A stretch of 45,202 bases of DNA from JBAZDC01 sp041654595 (GTDB lineage: Bacteria; Pseudomonadota; Gammaproteobacteria; Burkholderiales; Burkholderiaceae_B): NCBI GenBank assembly GCA_964551305.1, contig CAZKBT010000023.1:1-45202 (forward strand), written 5' to 3'. A program made the position numbers and the translations under genes. Below are positions 17,949-25,336 of the stretch, piece after piece. Each line of letters starts with the position of its first letter. Position 1 is the first letter of the stretch. The notes beneath the pieces are model-generated. The model was not told where the DNA came from. It saw nothing but the letters and a program-made list of their open reading frames with translations, and did not search any database.

Positions 17949-17973
17949 TGGAACATAGGTTCATTATATGATA
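17949..17973 (-). promoter_or_regulatory. Promoter -10 and operator-like site for the single CoA-transferase
   Basis: Minus-strand TATAAT at 17968-17963 is a perfect -10 box. TGGAACATAGGTTCA (17949-17963), of the repeated 15-bp family, overlaps the box and the expected start. The 16-mer at 17958-17973 is identical to 9528-9543. Confidence 0.55.
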
Positions 17974-18024
17974 TTCGAAAGACCTAGCGCTGCCGAGAGC
18001 TTGCAAATTCAAGGAAGAGCTTGC

Positions 18025-18073
18025 TTGACGAAAGCATAGTAGCACGGATATTATAATTTGAAAATGTGTTCCA
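18025..18073 (+). promoter_or_regulatory. Promoter and operator-like site of the SDR/crotonase/ACAD operon
   Basis: TTGACG (18025-18030), an 18-nt spacer and TATTAT (18049-18054) form a good promoter. TGAAAATGTGTTCCA (18059-18073) lies over the predicted start and sits in a wider palindrome with TTTG/CAAA ends. An approximately 140-nt untranslated leader to 18203 follows, in which I see no further element. Confidence 0.6.
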
Positions 18074-18202
18074 AATAATCGCGAAGGGTGATTTTGTTCC
18101 GGACGTTGCCGCGGTAAAACGGAACATGTGTCGGGATACGTGAAGGCGACGGACGTGGCTGTTCGCCGATGGGAACCGCTATCAAGGAAAGGAGCGAGAG
18201 AG

Positions 18203-18994
18203 ATGGAAATGAGTTTACAAGGCAGGGTGGCGCTGATTACCGGGGGCGGCAGCGGCATAGGGCGTAGCATTGCCCAGCATTTCGCCGCCGAGGGGGCGCG
18301 CGTCGTTATCAACGACGTCAAGCAGGAAGCCATCGACGAGACGATCGAGCTCATTCGGGCCGCCGGCGGCGAGGCTGCGTCGGCCCTGTTCGATATCACC
18401 GACCTGGAAAAAGTGAAGCGTGGCGTCGACGCCGTGCAGGCGGAGTTCGGGAAGATCGACATCCTGGTCAATAACGCGGCGGTGCTGACTCAGCACGGCA
18501 TGTTTTTGGAAAGCGACCCCGCCAAGTGCGACCTGGAAATCAAGGTTGCCTTGTACGGCACCATGAATTGCTGCCGGGCCATCGTGCCGGGCATGATAGA
18601 GCGTCAGTATGGGAAAGTCGTGAATATCGTGACCGATGCCGCCCGCGTCGGCCAGGAGCGCCAGTGCAACTATTCGTCCGCCAAAGGCGGCGTGATCTCG
18701 TTCACCAAGTCGTTCGCCAAGGAAGTCGGACGCTATAACATCAATGTGAATGCCGTGTCGCCGGGTGCGACCAATTCGCCGATCCGGCAAGGAGTGCTGC
18801 GCGAGCTCGTCGAAAAGATAGGGCAGGAAAAGGCGGACGAGCGCGAAGAGAAAGTGCGGCGCATGTACGCGCTGCGCCGCATCGGCGAGCCCGAGGACAT
18901 CGCCAACGCCGTCGTGTTCCTGTCGTCCGAACCGGCGCGCCACATTACCGGCCAGGTGCTCAGCGTCAACGGCGGCTTCGCCATGCACGGCTAA
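18203..18994 (+). CDS. Short-chain dehydrogenase/reductase, BadH-like
   Basis: A 263-residue classical SDR. The cofactor motif is TGGGSGIG (residues 13-20), then NNAAVL and the active site YSSAK with Tyr and Lys. The segment NIVTDAARVG before it resembles BadH (2-hydroxycyclohexanecarboxyl-CoA dehydrogenase), and Thr occupies the usual catalytic Ser position 13 residues before Tyr. KEVGRYNINVNAVSPGATNSP continues the resemblance. It likely oxidises a beta-hydroxyacyl-CoA with NAD+. The start at 18203 has AAAGGAG 8 nt upstream. First gene of a tightly spaced operon: the next start is 13 nt after its stop. The BadH comparison is from memory of that sequence. Confidence 0.9.
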   Translation: MEMSLQGRVALITGGGSGIGRSIAQHFAAEGARVVINDVKQEAIDETIELIRAAGGEAASALFDITDLEKVKRGVDAVQAEFGKIDILVNNAAVLTQHGMFLESDPAKCDLEIKVALYGTMNCCRAIVPGMIERQYGKVVNIVTDAARVGQERQCNYSSAKGGVISFTKSFAKEVGRYNINVNAVSPGATNSPIRQGVLRELVEKIGQEKADEREEKVRRMYALRRIGEPEDIANAVVFLSSEPARHITGQVLSVNGGFAMHG

Positions 18995-19007
18995 GGAGAG
19001 GCGATTC

Positions 19008-19787
19008 ATGACTGACTTGCTGAAAATCGAAAGGCAAGGGCCCGTCGCCGTCGTGACATTGAATCGGCCCGACAAGCAAAATGCATTGAGCACGGCATTG
19101 CTCGACGACATCGCCGCCGCGGTATATGCGCTGGACGCCGACGGCGACGTGCGGGGAATCGTGCTGACCGGCAACGAAAAGGTGTTTTCCACCGGCGGAG
19201 ACCTGAAGGAAGGGCTGGATCTGGACGGGATAGACAGCATACGCCGCTGGCTCGAGGCGTTCGAGCGGGCGAACCGCGCGATCGAGTCCGTGGGTACGCC
19301 CGTCATTGCGGCGATCGAAGGCTACTGCCTGACCGGCGGATTGGAGCTGGCCTTGTGCTGCGACATCCGGATCAGCGGCGATACGGCGCAGTACGGCATC
19401 ACCAGTTCCCGCATCGGCACGGTCGCCGGAGCCGGCGCGACGCAACGGCTGGCGCGGCTCATCGGTCCCGAGTGGACGAAGGAAATCCTGTTCAGCGGCA
19501 ATTTCATCGACGCGGCCAAGGCGAAAGACATCAGGCTGGTGAGCGAGGTCGTGCCCGCGGGGCGGGCGGTGGCCGGTGCGCGCAGCAGAATCGAAGGCTA
19601 TGCCGCGCGCGCACCGCTCAGCATCGCCTACGCGAAGTTCGCCGTGAACAACGGCCTGCAAATGGATCTGCAATCGGCCCTGCATTACGAGCGTCAGATC
19701 ACGACGACGATGTTCCTGACCGAGGACAAGAAAGAAGGCATGGCCGCGTTCCTGGAGAAGCGTCCGCCCGTGTTCAGGGGCCGGTGA
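19008..19787 (+). CDS. Crotonase-family enoyl-CoA hydratase/isomerase-like protein (second catalytic Glu absent)
   Basis: A 259-residue crotonase-fold protein. NRPDKQNALS, the oxyanion segment FSTGGDLKEG and LTGGLELALCCDIR are present. Glu113 aligns with the first catalytic Glu of enoyl-CoA hydratase (rat Glu144). The second Glu (rat Glu164, in FGQPEILIG) is replaced by Ser133 (YGITSSRIG), so a standard syn-hydratase mechanism is doubtful; isomerase or another crotonase reaction is possible. The position in the operon, between a BadH-like SDR and a BadI-like protein, is where a BadK-like hydratase would be expected. GGAGAGG precedes the ATG. Confidence 0.88.
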   Translation: MTDLLKIERQGPVAVVTLNRPDKQNALSTALLDDIAAAVYALDADGDVRGIVLTGNEKVFSTGGDLKEGLDLDGIDSIRRWLEAFERANRAIESVGTPVIAAIEGYCLTGGLELALCCDIRISGDTAQYGITSSRIGTVAGAGATQRLARLIGPEWTKEILFSGNFIDAAKAKDIRLVSEVVPAGRAVAGARSRIEGYAARAPLSIAYAKFAVNNGLQMDLQSALHYERQITTTMFLTEDKKEGMAAFLEKRPPVFRGR

Positions 19788-19844
19788 GCATACGCCCGGC
19801 GGCCGATATCGAAGACAACCCGTATACATACCTGGAGATGAAAA

Positions 19845-20675
19845 ATGAGTCAGACCAACGTGGGACCCTTGCAAGATCTTATCTATGAAAAAAAGAACGG
19901 CTCGGCATGGATCACGATCAACCGGCCGGAGACATACAACTCCCTGGTGGAAAATTCCGTGCGCGAGATGCAGCTATGCATCACGGATGCCACAGAGGAT
20001 CCCGAGATCGGCGCCATCGTCATCACCGGGACGGGCGAGAAGGCCTTTTGCTCGGGCGGGAATGTGAATGCCATGAGCGAGCGCACGCCCCAGATCAGCC
20101 GTAATCACATGCGCCGCATGGGGCACCTGGCTCTGGCCATCCGCACCAGCGGCAAACCGGTCATCGCCGCCGTCAACGGCTTCGCGGTGGGGGCGGGCCA
20201 TGAGCTGCACATCATGTGCGACTTGACCATCGCCGCCGAGCACGCGAAATTCGGCCAGGCCGGACCCAAGATGGGGGGCATGCCGGTTTGGGGCGCAACG
20301 CAGATGCTGCATCGCATGGTCGGTGAAAAGAAAGCGCGTGAAATCATGTTCATGTGCAAGCAGTACACTGCCAAGGAAGCGCTCGACATGGGCTTGATCA
20401 ACCTGGTCGTGCCCATGAGCGAATTGCATTCGACAGTCCAGCAGTGGTGCGACGAGATCAATGAGAAGAGCGCGCAATCCTTGCGCGTCATCAAGCTTGC
20501 GATGAACCAGGATTCGGATACGGCCTTCTGGGCAAGTTTCTACTCCGGCTCGGAGCTGTTTTCCATGCATGCGGGAACGGCCGAATACTACGAAGGAACA
20601 CGGGCGTTCGTGGAAAAGCGCAAGCCCGATTTCAAGCAATTCCGCAAGAGCGACAAGAAACCGAATTGGGATTGA
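19845..20675 (+). CDS. BadI/MenB-like crotonase (putative beta-ketoacyl-CoA ring-cleaving hydrolase)
   Basis: A 276-residue crotonase-fold protein of the MenB/BadI branch. DLIYEKKNGSAWITINRPE, FCSGGN, GAGHELHIMCDLTIAAE, KFGQAGPKMGG, VGEKKAREI, CKQYTAKEALDMGLINLVVP and EGTRAFVEKRKPDF follow both relatives closely. BadI hydrolyses 2-ketocyclohexanecarboxyl-CoA to pimelyl-CoA (retro-Claisen); MenB does the forward condensation. Two MenB active-site residues are not kept: the Asp of the GSFDGGxG loop (here GGMPVWG, one residue shorter) and the Tyr of LFYMTEEG (Ala by alignment). The reaction may therefore differ. It follows the SDR and crotonase in one operon, which supports ring or beta-keto cleavage. 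There are no menaquinone genes nearby. Confidence 0.85.
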   Translation: MSQTNVGPLQDLIYEKKNGSAWITINRPETYNSLVENSVREMQLCITDATEDPEIGAIVITGTGEKAFCSGGNVNAMSERTPQISRNHMRRMGHLALAIRTSGKPVIAAVNGFAVGAGHELHIMCDLTIAAEHAKFGQAGPKMGGMPVWGATQMLHRMVGEKKAREIMFMCKQYTAKEALDMGLINLVVPMSELHSTVQQWCDEINEKSAQSLRVIKLAMNQDSDTAFWASFYSGSELFSMHAGTAEYYEGTRAFVEKRKPDFKQFRKSDKKPNWD

Positions 20676-20701
20676 TCATTGGACAGGGAGCGACGTTGAC
20701 T

Positions 20702-21709
20702 ATGAATGATGGACGGACGATGCAGGCGGTTCAAATCCGCGAGCCGGGCGGGCCCGAGGTATTGGAGATGGCCGTGCGGCCGATTCCCGAGCCCGCCGCC
20801 GGCGAAGTTCTGATCAAGGTCGCAGCCGCGGGCGTCAACGGCCCCGACCTGATGCAACGGCGCGGGCTATATCCCGCGCCGGCCGGCGCCAGCGACCTGC
20901 CCGGTCTGGAAATTTCCGGAGTCGTGGCGGCATGCGGGGCGGGAGTCCAGCGCTGGAAGACGGGAGACGAAGTCCTGGCATTGACCAACGGCGGCGGCTA
21001 TGCGCAATACTGCACCGCGGACGAGCGGCAGTGCCTGCCCATACCGCGCGGCGTCGACATCGTGGACGCCGCGGGCTTGGCCGAAACCTATTTCACGGTA
21101 TGGAGCAATCTGTTCCTGGAGGGCGGATTGAAGGCGGGCCAGACACTGCTGGTGCACGGCGGGGCGGGGGGCATCGGGACGACGGCCATACAGCTGGCCA
21201 AGGCATTCGGCGTGAGTGTCGTCGCCACCGACAGCCCGGAGCAGCGCTGCAAGATCTGCGCGGACCTCGGGGCGGACAGGGTCGTCGACTACAAGCAGGA
21301 AGACTTCGTCGAGGTCGTCAGGGAAATGGGCGGCGCGGACATGATATTGGACATCGTCGGAGGACCGAACGTCGAAGCCAACTTCAAGGCGGCCAAGCAT
21401 GGCGGGCGCATCGTGCAGATTGCGTTCGCGGCGGGCTCGAAAGTGACCGTCAATCTCATGCCCGTCATGTTGAAAAGACTGGTGTACACGGGATCGACCT
21501 TGCGTACCCGGCCTCCCGAATTCAAGGCGCGGGTCGCCCAGGAGCTGCTGCGCAACGTATGGCCCAAGATCGAAGCGGGCGACATCCGGGTCGTGACGTC
21601 TCGCCGGTTCGCGCTGGACGACGCCGGCAAGGCGCATGCGACGATGGAGGAAAGCTCGCATACGGGCAAGGTACTGCTGGTCGTGGGCGAGGCTTGCGCC
21701 GATAGATAA
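20702..21709 (+). CDS. NAD(P)H:quinone oxidoreductase-like protein (zinc-free MDR, PIG3/QOR type)
   Basis: A 335-residue medium-chain dehydrogenase/reductase of the quinone oxidoreductase branch. The N-terminal QAVQIREPGGPEVLEM, GVNGPDLMQRRGLYP and LPGLEISGVVAACG are followed by the NADPH-binding LVHGGAGGIGTTAIQLAKAFG near residues 140-160, and no zinc-ligand cysteines are evident. It may reduce an enone, quinone or alpha,beta-unsaturated thioester. GGGAG lies 11 nt before the ATG at 20702; another ATG at 20720 would also give a normal N-terminus. Fourth gene of the operon, 26 nt after the BadI-like gene. Its role in the pathway is not clear. Confidence 0.88.
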   Translation: MNDGRTMQAVQIREPGGPEVLEMAVRPIPEPAAGEVLIKVAAAGVNGPDLMQRRGLYPAPAGASDLPGLEISGVVAACGAGVQRWKTGDEVLALTNGGGYAQYCTADERQCLPIPRGVDIVDAAGLAETYFTVWSNLFLEGGLKAGQTLLVHGGAGGIGTTAIQLAKAFGVSVVATDSPEQRCKICADLGADRVVDYKQEDFVEVVREMGGADMILDIVGGPNVEANFKAAKHGGRIVQIAFAAGSKVTVNLMPVMLKRLVYTGSTLRTRPPEFKARVAQELLRNVWPKIEAGDIRVVTSRRFALDDAGKAHATMEESSHTGKVLLVVGEACADR

Positions 21710-21750
21710 AGCGTCGCGATCCATCATCGAAAAATAAACGGGGCGGTCCG

Positions 21751-21768
21751 CCTTGCCCTTGGGCAAGG
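21751..21768 (+). other. Intercistronic hairpin before the acyl-CoA dehydrogenase
   Basis: CCTTGCCC-TT-GGGCAAGG is a perfect 8-bp inverted repeat in the 95-nt gap between the quinone oxidoreductase and the acyl-CoA dehydrogenase. No T-tract follows; it may attenuate or protect mRNA ends. Confidence 0.4.
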
Positions 21769-21804
21769 TGCGCGCGCCGCCGGAGTTCTCATTTCGGAGT
21801 TCAC

Positions 21805-22959
21805 ATGGAATTTAAGTTGACAGAGGATCAGGAAGCAATGCGGGATGCGGTGCGCCGCATGGTCGAGCGCCGGATCGATCCGGTGCTCGAGAAGCATGAC
21901 CGTACCCAGGCCTTGCCGAAAGACGTGTTCCTCGGCATATTCAAGGACTTGGCCGACATGGGGCTGACGGCGCCCCGCATCCCGGAAGAGGCCGGCGGCT
22001 CTGGCTTGAAGATGCTGGACTACGGCATCATGTTCGAGCAGATACCGCCTTCGGTCAGCATGTCGCTGGTTTCGCAGGACGGCTGCATTACGCGTCTTTA
22101 TTCGGAGGCCGACGAGGAGCAGCGAGCCCGGTTCCTGCCGGATCTGATCGCGGGGCGCAAGCTCGGATGCACCGGTTCCACGGAACCCGGTACCGGCTCG
22201 GATCCGCGCGGCGTGGCCGCGCGCGTGACGCGCGACGGCGATACGCTGATCCTGAACGGCACCAAAATGTGGATTACCAACGTATCCTTGTGCGACACCA
22301 TCATCGTCACTTGCCTGGACCGCACCACGGATCCCGAATCCAGGGAAATCGTCAAGGTAGTCGTCGAACGCGGCGAGTCGCCGTTCGAAGCGCGTGAAAT
22401 CGATGCGATAGGACTGAATCAAGGACTATTGGGCGAAGTCACGTTCCAGGATTGCCGAGTCCCCGCGAAGAATCTCATACGGTCGAATCAAGGCGGCACG
22501 CAGGTCCTGAAGCAGAGCTGGGCGGTGAACCGTCCCTTGCTCGGCTTGCAGGCCTGCCATCTGGCGCAGAAGTCGCTGGATGCCGCGCTGGAGTATGCCG
22601 CTCAGCGCAAGCAGTTCGGCAAGGCCATCGCCGCGCATCAGCTCGTGCAGAAGAATCTTTCGGATATCGCGACGGCGATCGAAGCGAGCCGCCTTCTGTG
22701 TTACCGCGCCCTGGATCTCATCGACCAAGGGCTGCCGGCGGACGGCGCCTCCGCCATGGCCAAGCGCTTCGCCCAGAATGCCTGCACGCAGGCGATCTGG
22801 GAGGCGATGAACGTGCTGGGCGCGATGGGGCTGTCCAAGGAAGCCCGGCTCGAAGAGTATTACCGGGATGCGCGCATGCTGTCGATACCGGACGGCACCA
22901 ACGAGGTCTTGGCGCTGATCCACGGCCGCGAGCTGACGGGCGTCGCGGCGTTCCGCTGA
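21805..22959 (+). CDS. Acyl-CoA dehydrogenase family flavoprotein with Asp at the catalytic-base position
   Basis: A 384-residue FAD protein of the acyl-CoA dehydrogenase family (usual length about 380). The N-terminal helical domain is followed by CTGSTEPGTGSDPRGVAARVT and TKMWITN (flavin-binding strand region). The C-terminal helical domain has YAAQRKQFGKAIAAHQLVQ, and the end motif reads IPDGTNEVLALIHGRELTG. The usual catalytic Glu (YEGTxE) is replaced by Asp363. To my recollection an Asp base is reported for cyclohexanecarboxyl-CoA and cyclohexenecarboxyl-CoA dehydrogenases. GGAG lies 6 nt upstream of the ATG. Last gene of the SDR operon; its stop is 1 nt from the stop of the convergent crotonase gene. 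Alternative: an organosulfur desulfinase of the same fold. Confidence 0.9.
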   Translation: MEFKLTEDQEAMRDAVRRMVERRIDPVLEKHDRTQALPKDVFLGIFKDLADMGLTAPRIPEEAGGSGLKMLDYGIMFEQIPPSVSMSLVSQDGCITRLYSEADEEQRARFLPDLIAGRKLGCTGSTEPGTGSDPRGVAARVTRDGDTLILNGTKMWITNVSLCDTIIVTCLDRTTDPESREIVKVVVERGESPFEAREIDAIGLNQGLLGEVTFQDCRVPAKNLIRSNQGGTQVLKQSWAVNRPLLGLQACHLAQKSLDAALEYAAQRKQFGKAIAAHQLVQKNLSDIATAIEASRLLCYRALDLIDQGLPADGASAMAKRFAQNACTQAIWEAMNVLGAMGLSKEARLEEYYRDARMLSIPDGTNEVLALIHGRELTGVAAFR

Positions 22960-22960
22960 G

Positions 22961-23683
22961 TCAGCTTTCCGCCAGGTAGCGTTCGATCCGGGCCTTGAAG
23001 TCCGGGTCGGCGCAGGAGCGCACCAGAAGCGCGAGATCCGTATCGGCGGTCTCGTACGGCAGCGCGTCGTAAAGGCGCTGTCGGGACGAGGCGGGCAGCA
23101 GGCCGATTCGTTCCCGCGCGATATCCAGGCAGCGGCTCGCATCGGCGTCGGGCAGAACCGCATCCGCGAATCCCATCTCGATTGCCTCCGAGGCATTGAA
23201 CGTCGTCGAGCATTCCAGGATGCGCCGCGCCTTTTCGCGCCCCACCAGCGCGGCGAAGCGCCGGGTTCCCAGGACGACCCCGAACTTCAGGCCGGGCATG
23301 CGAAACGTGGTGTCGGGCGCGCAAAAACGCAGCCGGCAGGCGGCAAAGACGTCGACGCCCGCGCCGAAGTTGCGGCCGTGCGCCATGCCGATCGTCAGGC
23401 AGCCGGACGACGCCAGACGCTGCAGCAGCATTTCTATGCGCACGAAACGCAACATCAAATCCGCCTGGCTTTGCGCGGCCAGATCGCCGAAGTCGAATCC
23501 GGCGCTGAAGTTCTTGCCTTCGCCGCGCAGCACCAGGGCATGGGCTCCCTTTTGCTCCACGAGATCGAGAGCGCGCAGCAATTGCTCCACGAGCGGGCCG
23601 GACAAGGCGTTGCGCTTGTCGGGCCGGTTCAACGCGATTTCGCTCACGTCGCCGTGATGCGTGACTGTGACGAGGTCGCTCAA
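22961..23683 (-). CDS. Divergent crotonase-family protein (both catalytic Glu replaced)
   Basis: A 240-residue crotonase-fold protein, somewhat short for the family. NRPDKRNALSGPLVEQL, FSAGFDFGDL and the GAGVDVFAACRLRF segment are present. At the two enoyl-CoA hydratase Glu positions it has Asp111 and Gly131 (FRMPGLKFG), so hydratase activity is unlikely; hydrolase, isomerase or binding roles are open. The start is TTG at 23683 with AGGAG 7 nt upstream. It lies 60 nt behind the aldehyde dehydrogenase on the same strand, so they form one operon, and it runs into the acyl-CoA dehydrogenase gene end to end with one base between the stops. Confidence 0.82.
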   Translation of the reverse strand: MSDLVTVTHHGDVSEIALNRPDKRNALSGPLVEQLLRALDLVEQKGAHALVLRGEGKNFSAGFDFGDLAAQSQADLMLRFVRIEMLLQRLASSGCLTIGMAHGRNFGAGVDVFAACRLRFCAPDTTFRMPGLKFGVVLGTRRFAALVGREKARRILECSTTFNASEAIEMGFADAVLPDADASRCLDIARERIGLLPASSRQRLYDALPYETADTDLALLVRSCADPDFKARIERYLAES

Positions 23684-23743
23684 GTCGTTGCTCCTGATGA
23701 GGTTCGGGTAAGTAGAGGCGTCAATACGTGCGGGATAGGCGCG

Positions 23744-25174
23744 TCAATACGCATAGGAAATCAGTTTAGTGAATTGATAGGCGGCGATGGCTTCGCTTCC
23801 GCCTTCGACGCCGTAGCCGGATTCCTTTATGCCGCCGTAGGGCATCTCGGGCAACGCCATGGTGAAGTCGTTGATGACGAGGTTGCCGGCTTCGACGTCT
23901 TCGGACAGGCGATTGACGGTTGCGAGCGAGCGCGTGTAGGCGTAGGAGACGAGCCCGGCCTCCAGGCGGTTGGCTTCGGCCACGGCCTCATCGTAAGTGG
24001 AGAAAGTGGAGATCACGGAGACCGGGCCGAATGCCTCGACGTTGCGGACCATGGCATCCATGGGCGCGTTCGCGATCACCGTCGGTTCGAAGTAATAGCC
24101 CCGGTCGCCGATCCGCTTGCCGCCCGTCAGGATGTTCGCGCCTCGCCGGGCAGCGTCCCGCACCATGTCTTGCAGGGCCTGCAGGCGGCGCGCATTTGCC
24201 AGCGGTCCCATTTGCGTCCTCGGGTCCAGTCCGTCGCCGACTTTCACGGCCCGGGCGGCGCGAACGAAGCCTTGGGCAAAGGCCTCGGCTTGGCTGTCAT
24301 GAACGATGAAGCGATTGGGCGTGGCGCAGGTTTGACCCGCGTTGAAGTACTTGATCGCGCCCATCTGGGAAATGGCCAGGTCGACGTCGGCGTCGTCGAA
24401 TATCAGCACCGGCGCGTGTCCGCCCAGCTCCATGGTGAGCCGTTTCATGTGGCGTCCCGCCTGTTCGGCCAGCAGCTTGCCGACCGGGACGGAGCCCGTG
24501 AAGGATATCTTTCGTACGGGCCGGGACTCGATGAGATGGCCGGCGATGCGCGCGGGATCGCCGTACAGCAGATTCAGCACGCCCGCGGGCAGCCCCGCGT
24601 CGATGAAGGCGCGAACGAGCTCGGCGGGCGCGGCCGGCGTTTCCTCGGGGGCTTTGGCGATGACTGTGCATCCGGCGGCCAGAGCGGGCCCGAGCTTGCG
24701 CGCCAGTTGATTGATGGGAAAATTCCACGGGGTGAACAGCGCGACGGGGCCGATGGGGAATTTGGCCGCTTCGACCTTCGAGCCGGGCTTGCGCGCGGGG
24801 ATGGTGCGTCCATAGGATCGCAGGCCTTCGTTGGCCGCCCATTCGAGCTCGCCCGCCGCCCTGGCGGCCTCGAACGACGATTGAGCCAGCGGCTTGCCTT
24901 GCTCCAGCGTCATCAGGCGCCCGATGTCGGAAGCCCGCTCGCGCAGCAGCCCGGCGGCCCGAAGCATGATCTGGCAACGGTCGAATGCGGGCGTTTTGCG
25001 CCATGTGTCGAATGCGGCCTGCGCGGCGGCGACCGCGTCGCGCAAATCGGCGTCGCCGGCATGGGCCACGGAGCCGATGACCGTTTCGTCGGCGGGATTG
25101 ACGACGTCGATGGTTCTGCCGCCTTCGGCGTTTCGCCATGCGCCGTTTATGTATAGTTGGACATTGGGGTACAA
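23744..25174 (-). CDS. NAD(P)-dependent aldehyde dehydrogenase, succinate-semialdehyde dehydrogenase type
   Basis: A 476-residue aldehyde dehydrogenase, the normal length for the GabD-like group. FTPWNFPINQLARKLGPALAAG, the FTGSVPVGK cofactor segment, the general-base Glu in MELGGHAPVLIFDDAD, the catalytic Cys in NAGQTCATPNRF, and the C-terminal EMPYGGIKESGYGVEGG are all present. It oxidises an aldehyde, perhaps a semialdehyde, to the acid. I chose the TTG at 25174 (YPNVQLYING) because GGGAG lies 7 nt upstream and homologous proteins start at this point; the upstream reading frame has no homologous-looking sequence. Heads a two-gene operon with the crotonase at 22961. Confidence 0.9.
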   Translation of the reverse strand: MYPNVQLYINGAWRNAEGGRTIDVVNPADETVIGSVAHAGDADLRDAVAAAQAAFDTWRKTPAFDRCQIMLRAAGLLRERASDIGRLMTLEQGKPLAQSSFEAARAAGELEWAANEGLRSYGRTIPARKPGSKVEAAKFPIGPVALFTPWNFPINQLARKLGPALAAGCTVIAKAPEETPAAPAELVRAFIDAGLPAGVLNLLYGDPARIAGHLIESRPVRKISFTGSVPVGKLLAEQAGRHMKRLTMELGGHAPVLIFDDADVDLAISQMGAIKYFNAGQTCATPNRFIVHDSQAEAFAQGFVRAARAVKVGDGLDPRTQMGPLANARRLQALQDMVRDAARRGANILTGGKRIGDRGYYFEPTVIANAPMDAMVRNVEAFGPVSVISTFSTYDEAVAEANRLEAGLVSYAYTRSLATVNRLSEDVEAGNLVINDFTMALPEMPYGGIKESGYGVEGGSEAIAAYQFTKLISYAY

Positions 25175-25225
25175 GGCGGGACTCCCTATGCGAGATTCTG
25201 AAAACGCGCGCCTGTGCGCTCGACA

Positions 25226-25268
25226 TTGACATTTTAGACATCGCGCTATAAATTGCAACCGTATTCCA
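25226..25268 (+). promoter_or_regulatory. Promoter and operator-like site upstream of the NIPSNAP gene
   Basis: TTGACA (25226-25231) with a 17-nt spaced TAAATT (25249-25254) is a plausible promoter. TGCAACCGTATTCCA (25254-25268) belongs to the repeated 15-bp family and covers the predicted start. A second palindrome, TTCCA-N5-TGGAA (25264-25278), overlaps its right half. The region also serves the leftward aldehyde dehydrogenase operon. Confidence 0.5.
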
Positions 25269-25336
25269 ATAAATGGAACATTTGGCGATCTCGAAGAAAA
25301 ACGTGTATTGCCAAGCCGTGGATGGAGAGAGTTGGC

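Noticed and set aside
23378..25156. Plus-strand frame of 592 codons opposite the crotonase and aldehyde dehydrogenase
   Set aside because: Spans two real minus-strand genes and their gap, with no recognisable motif.
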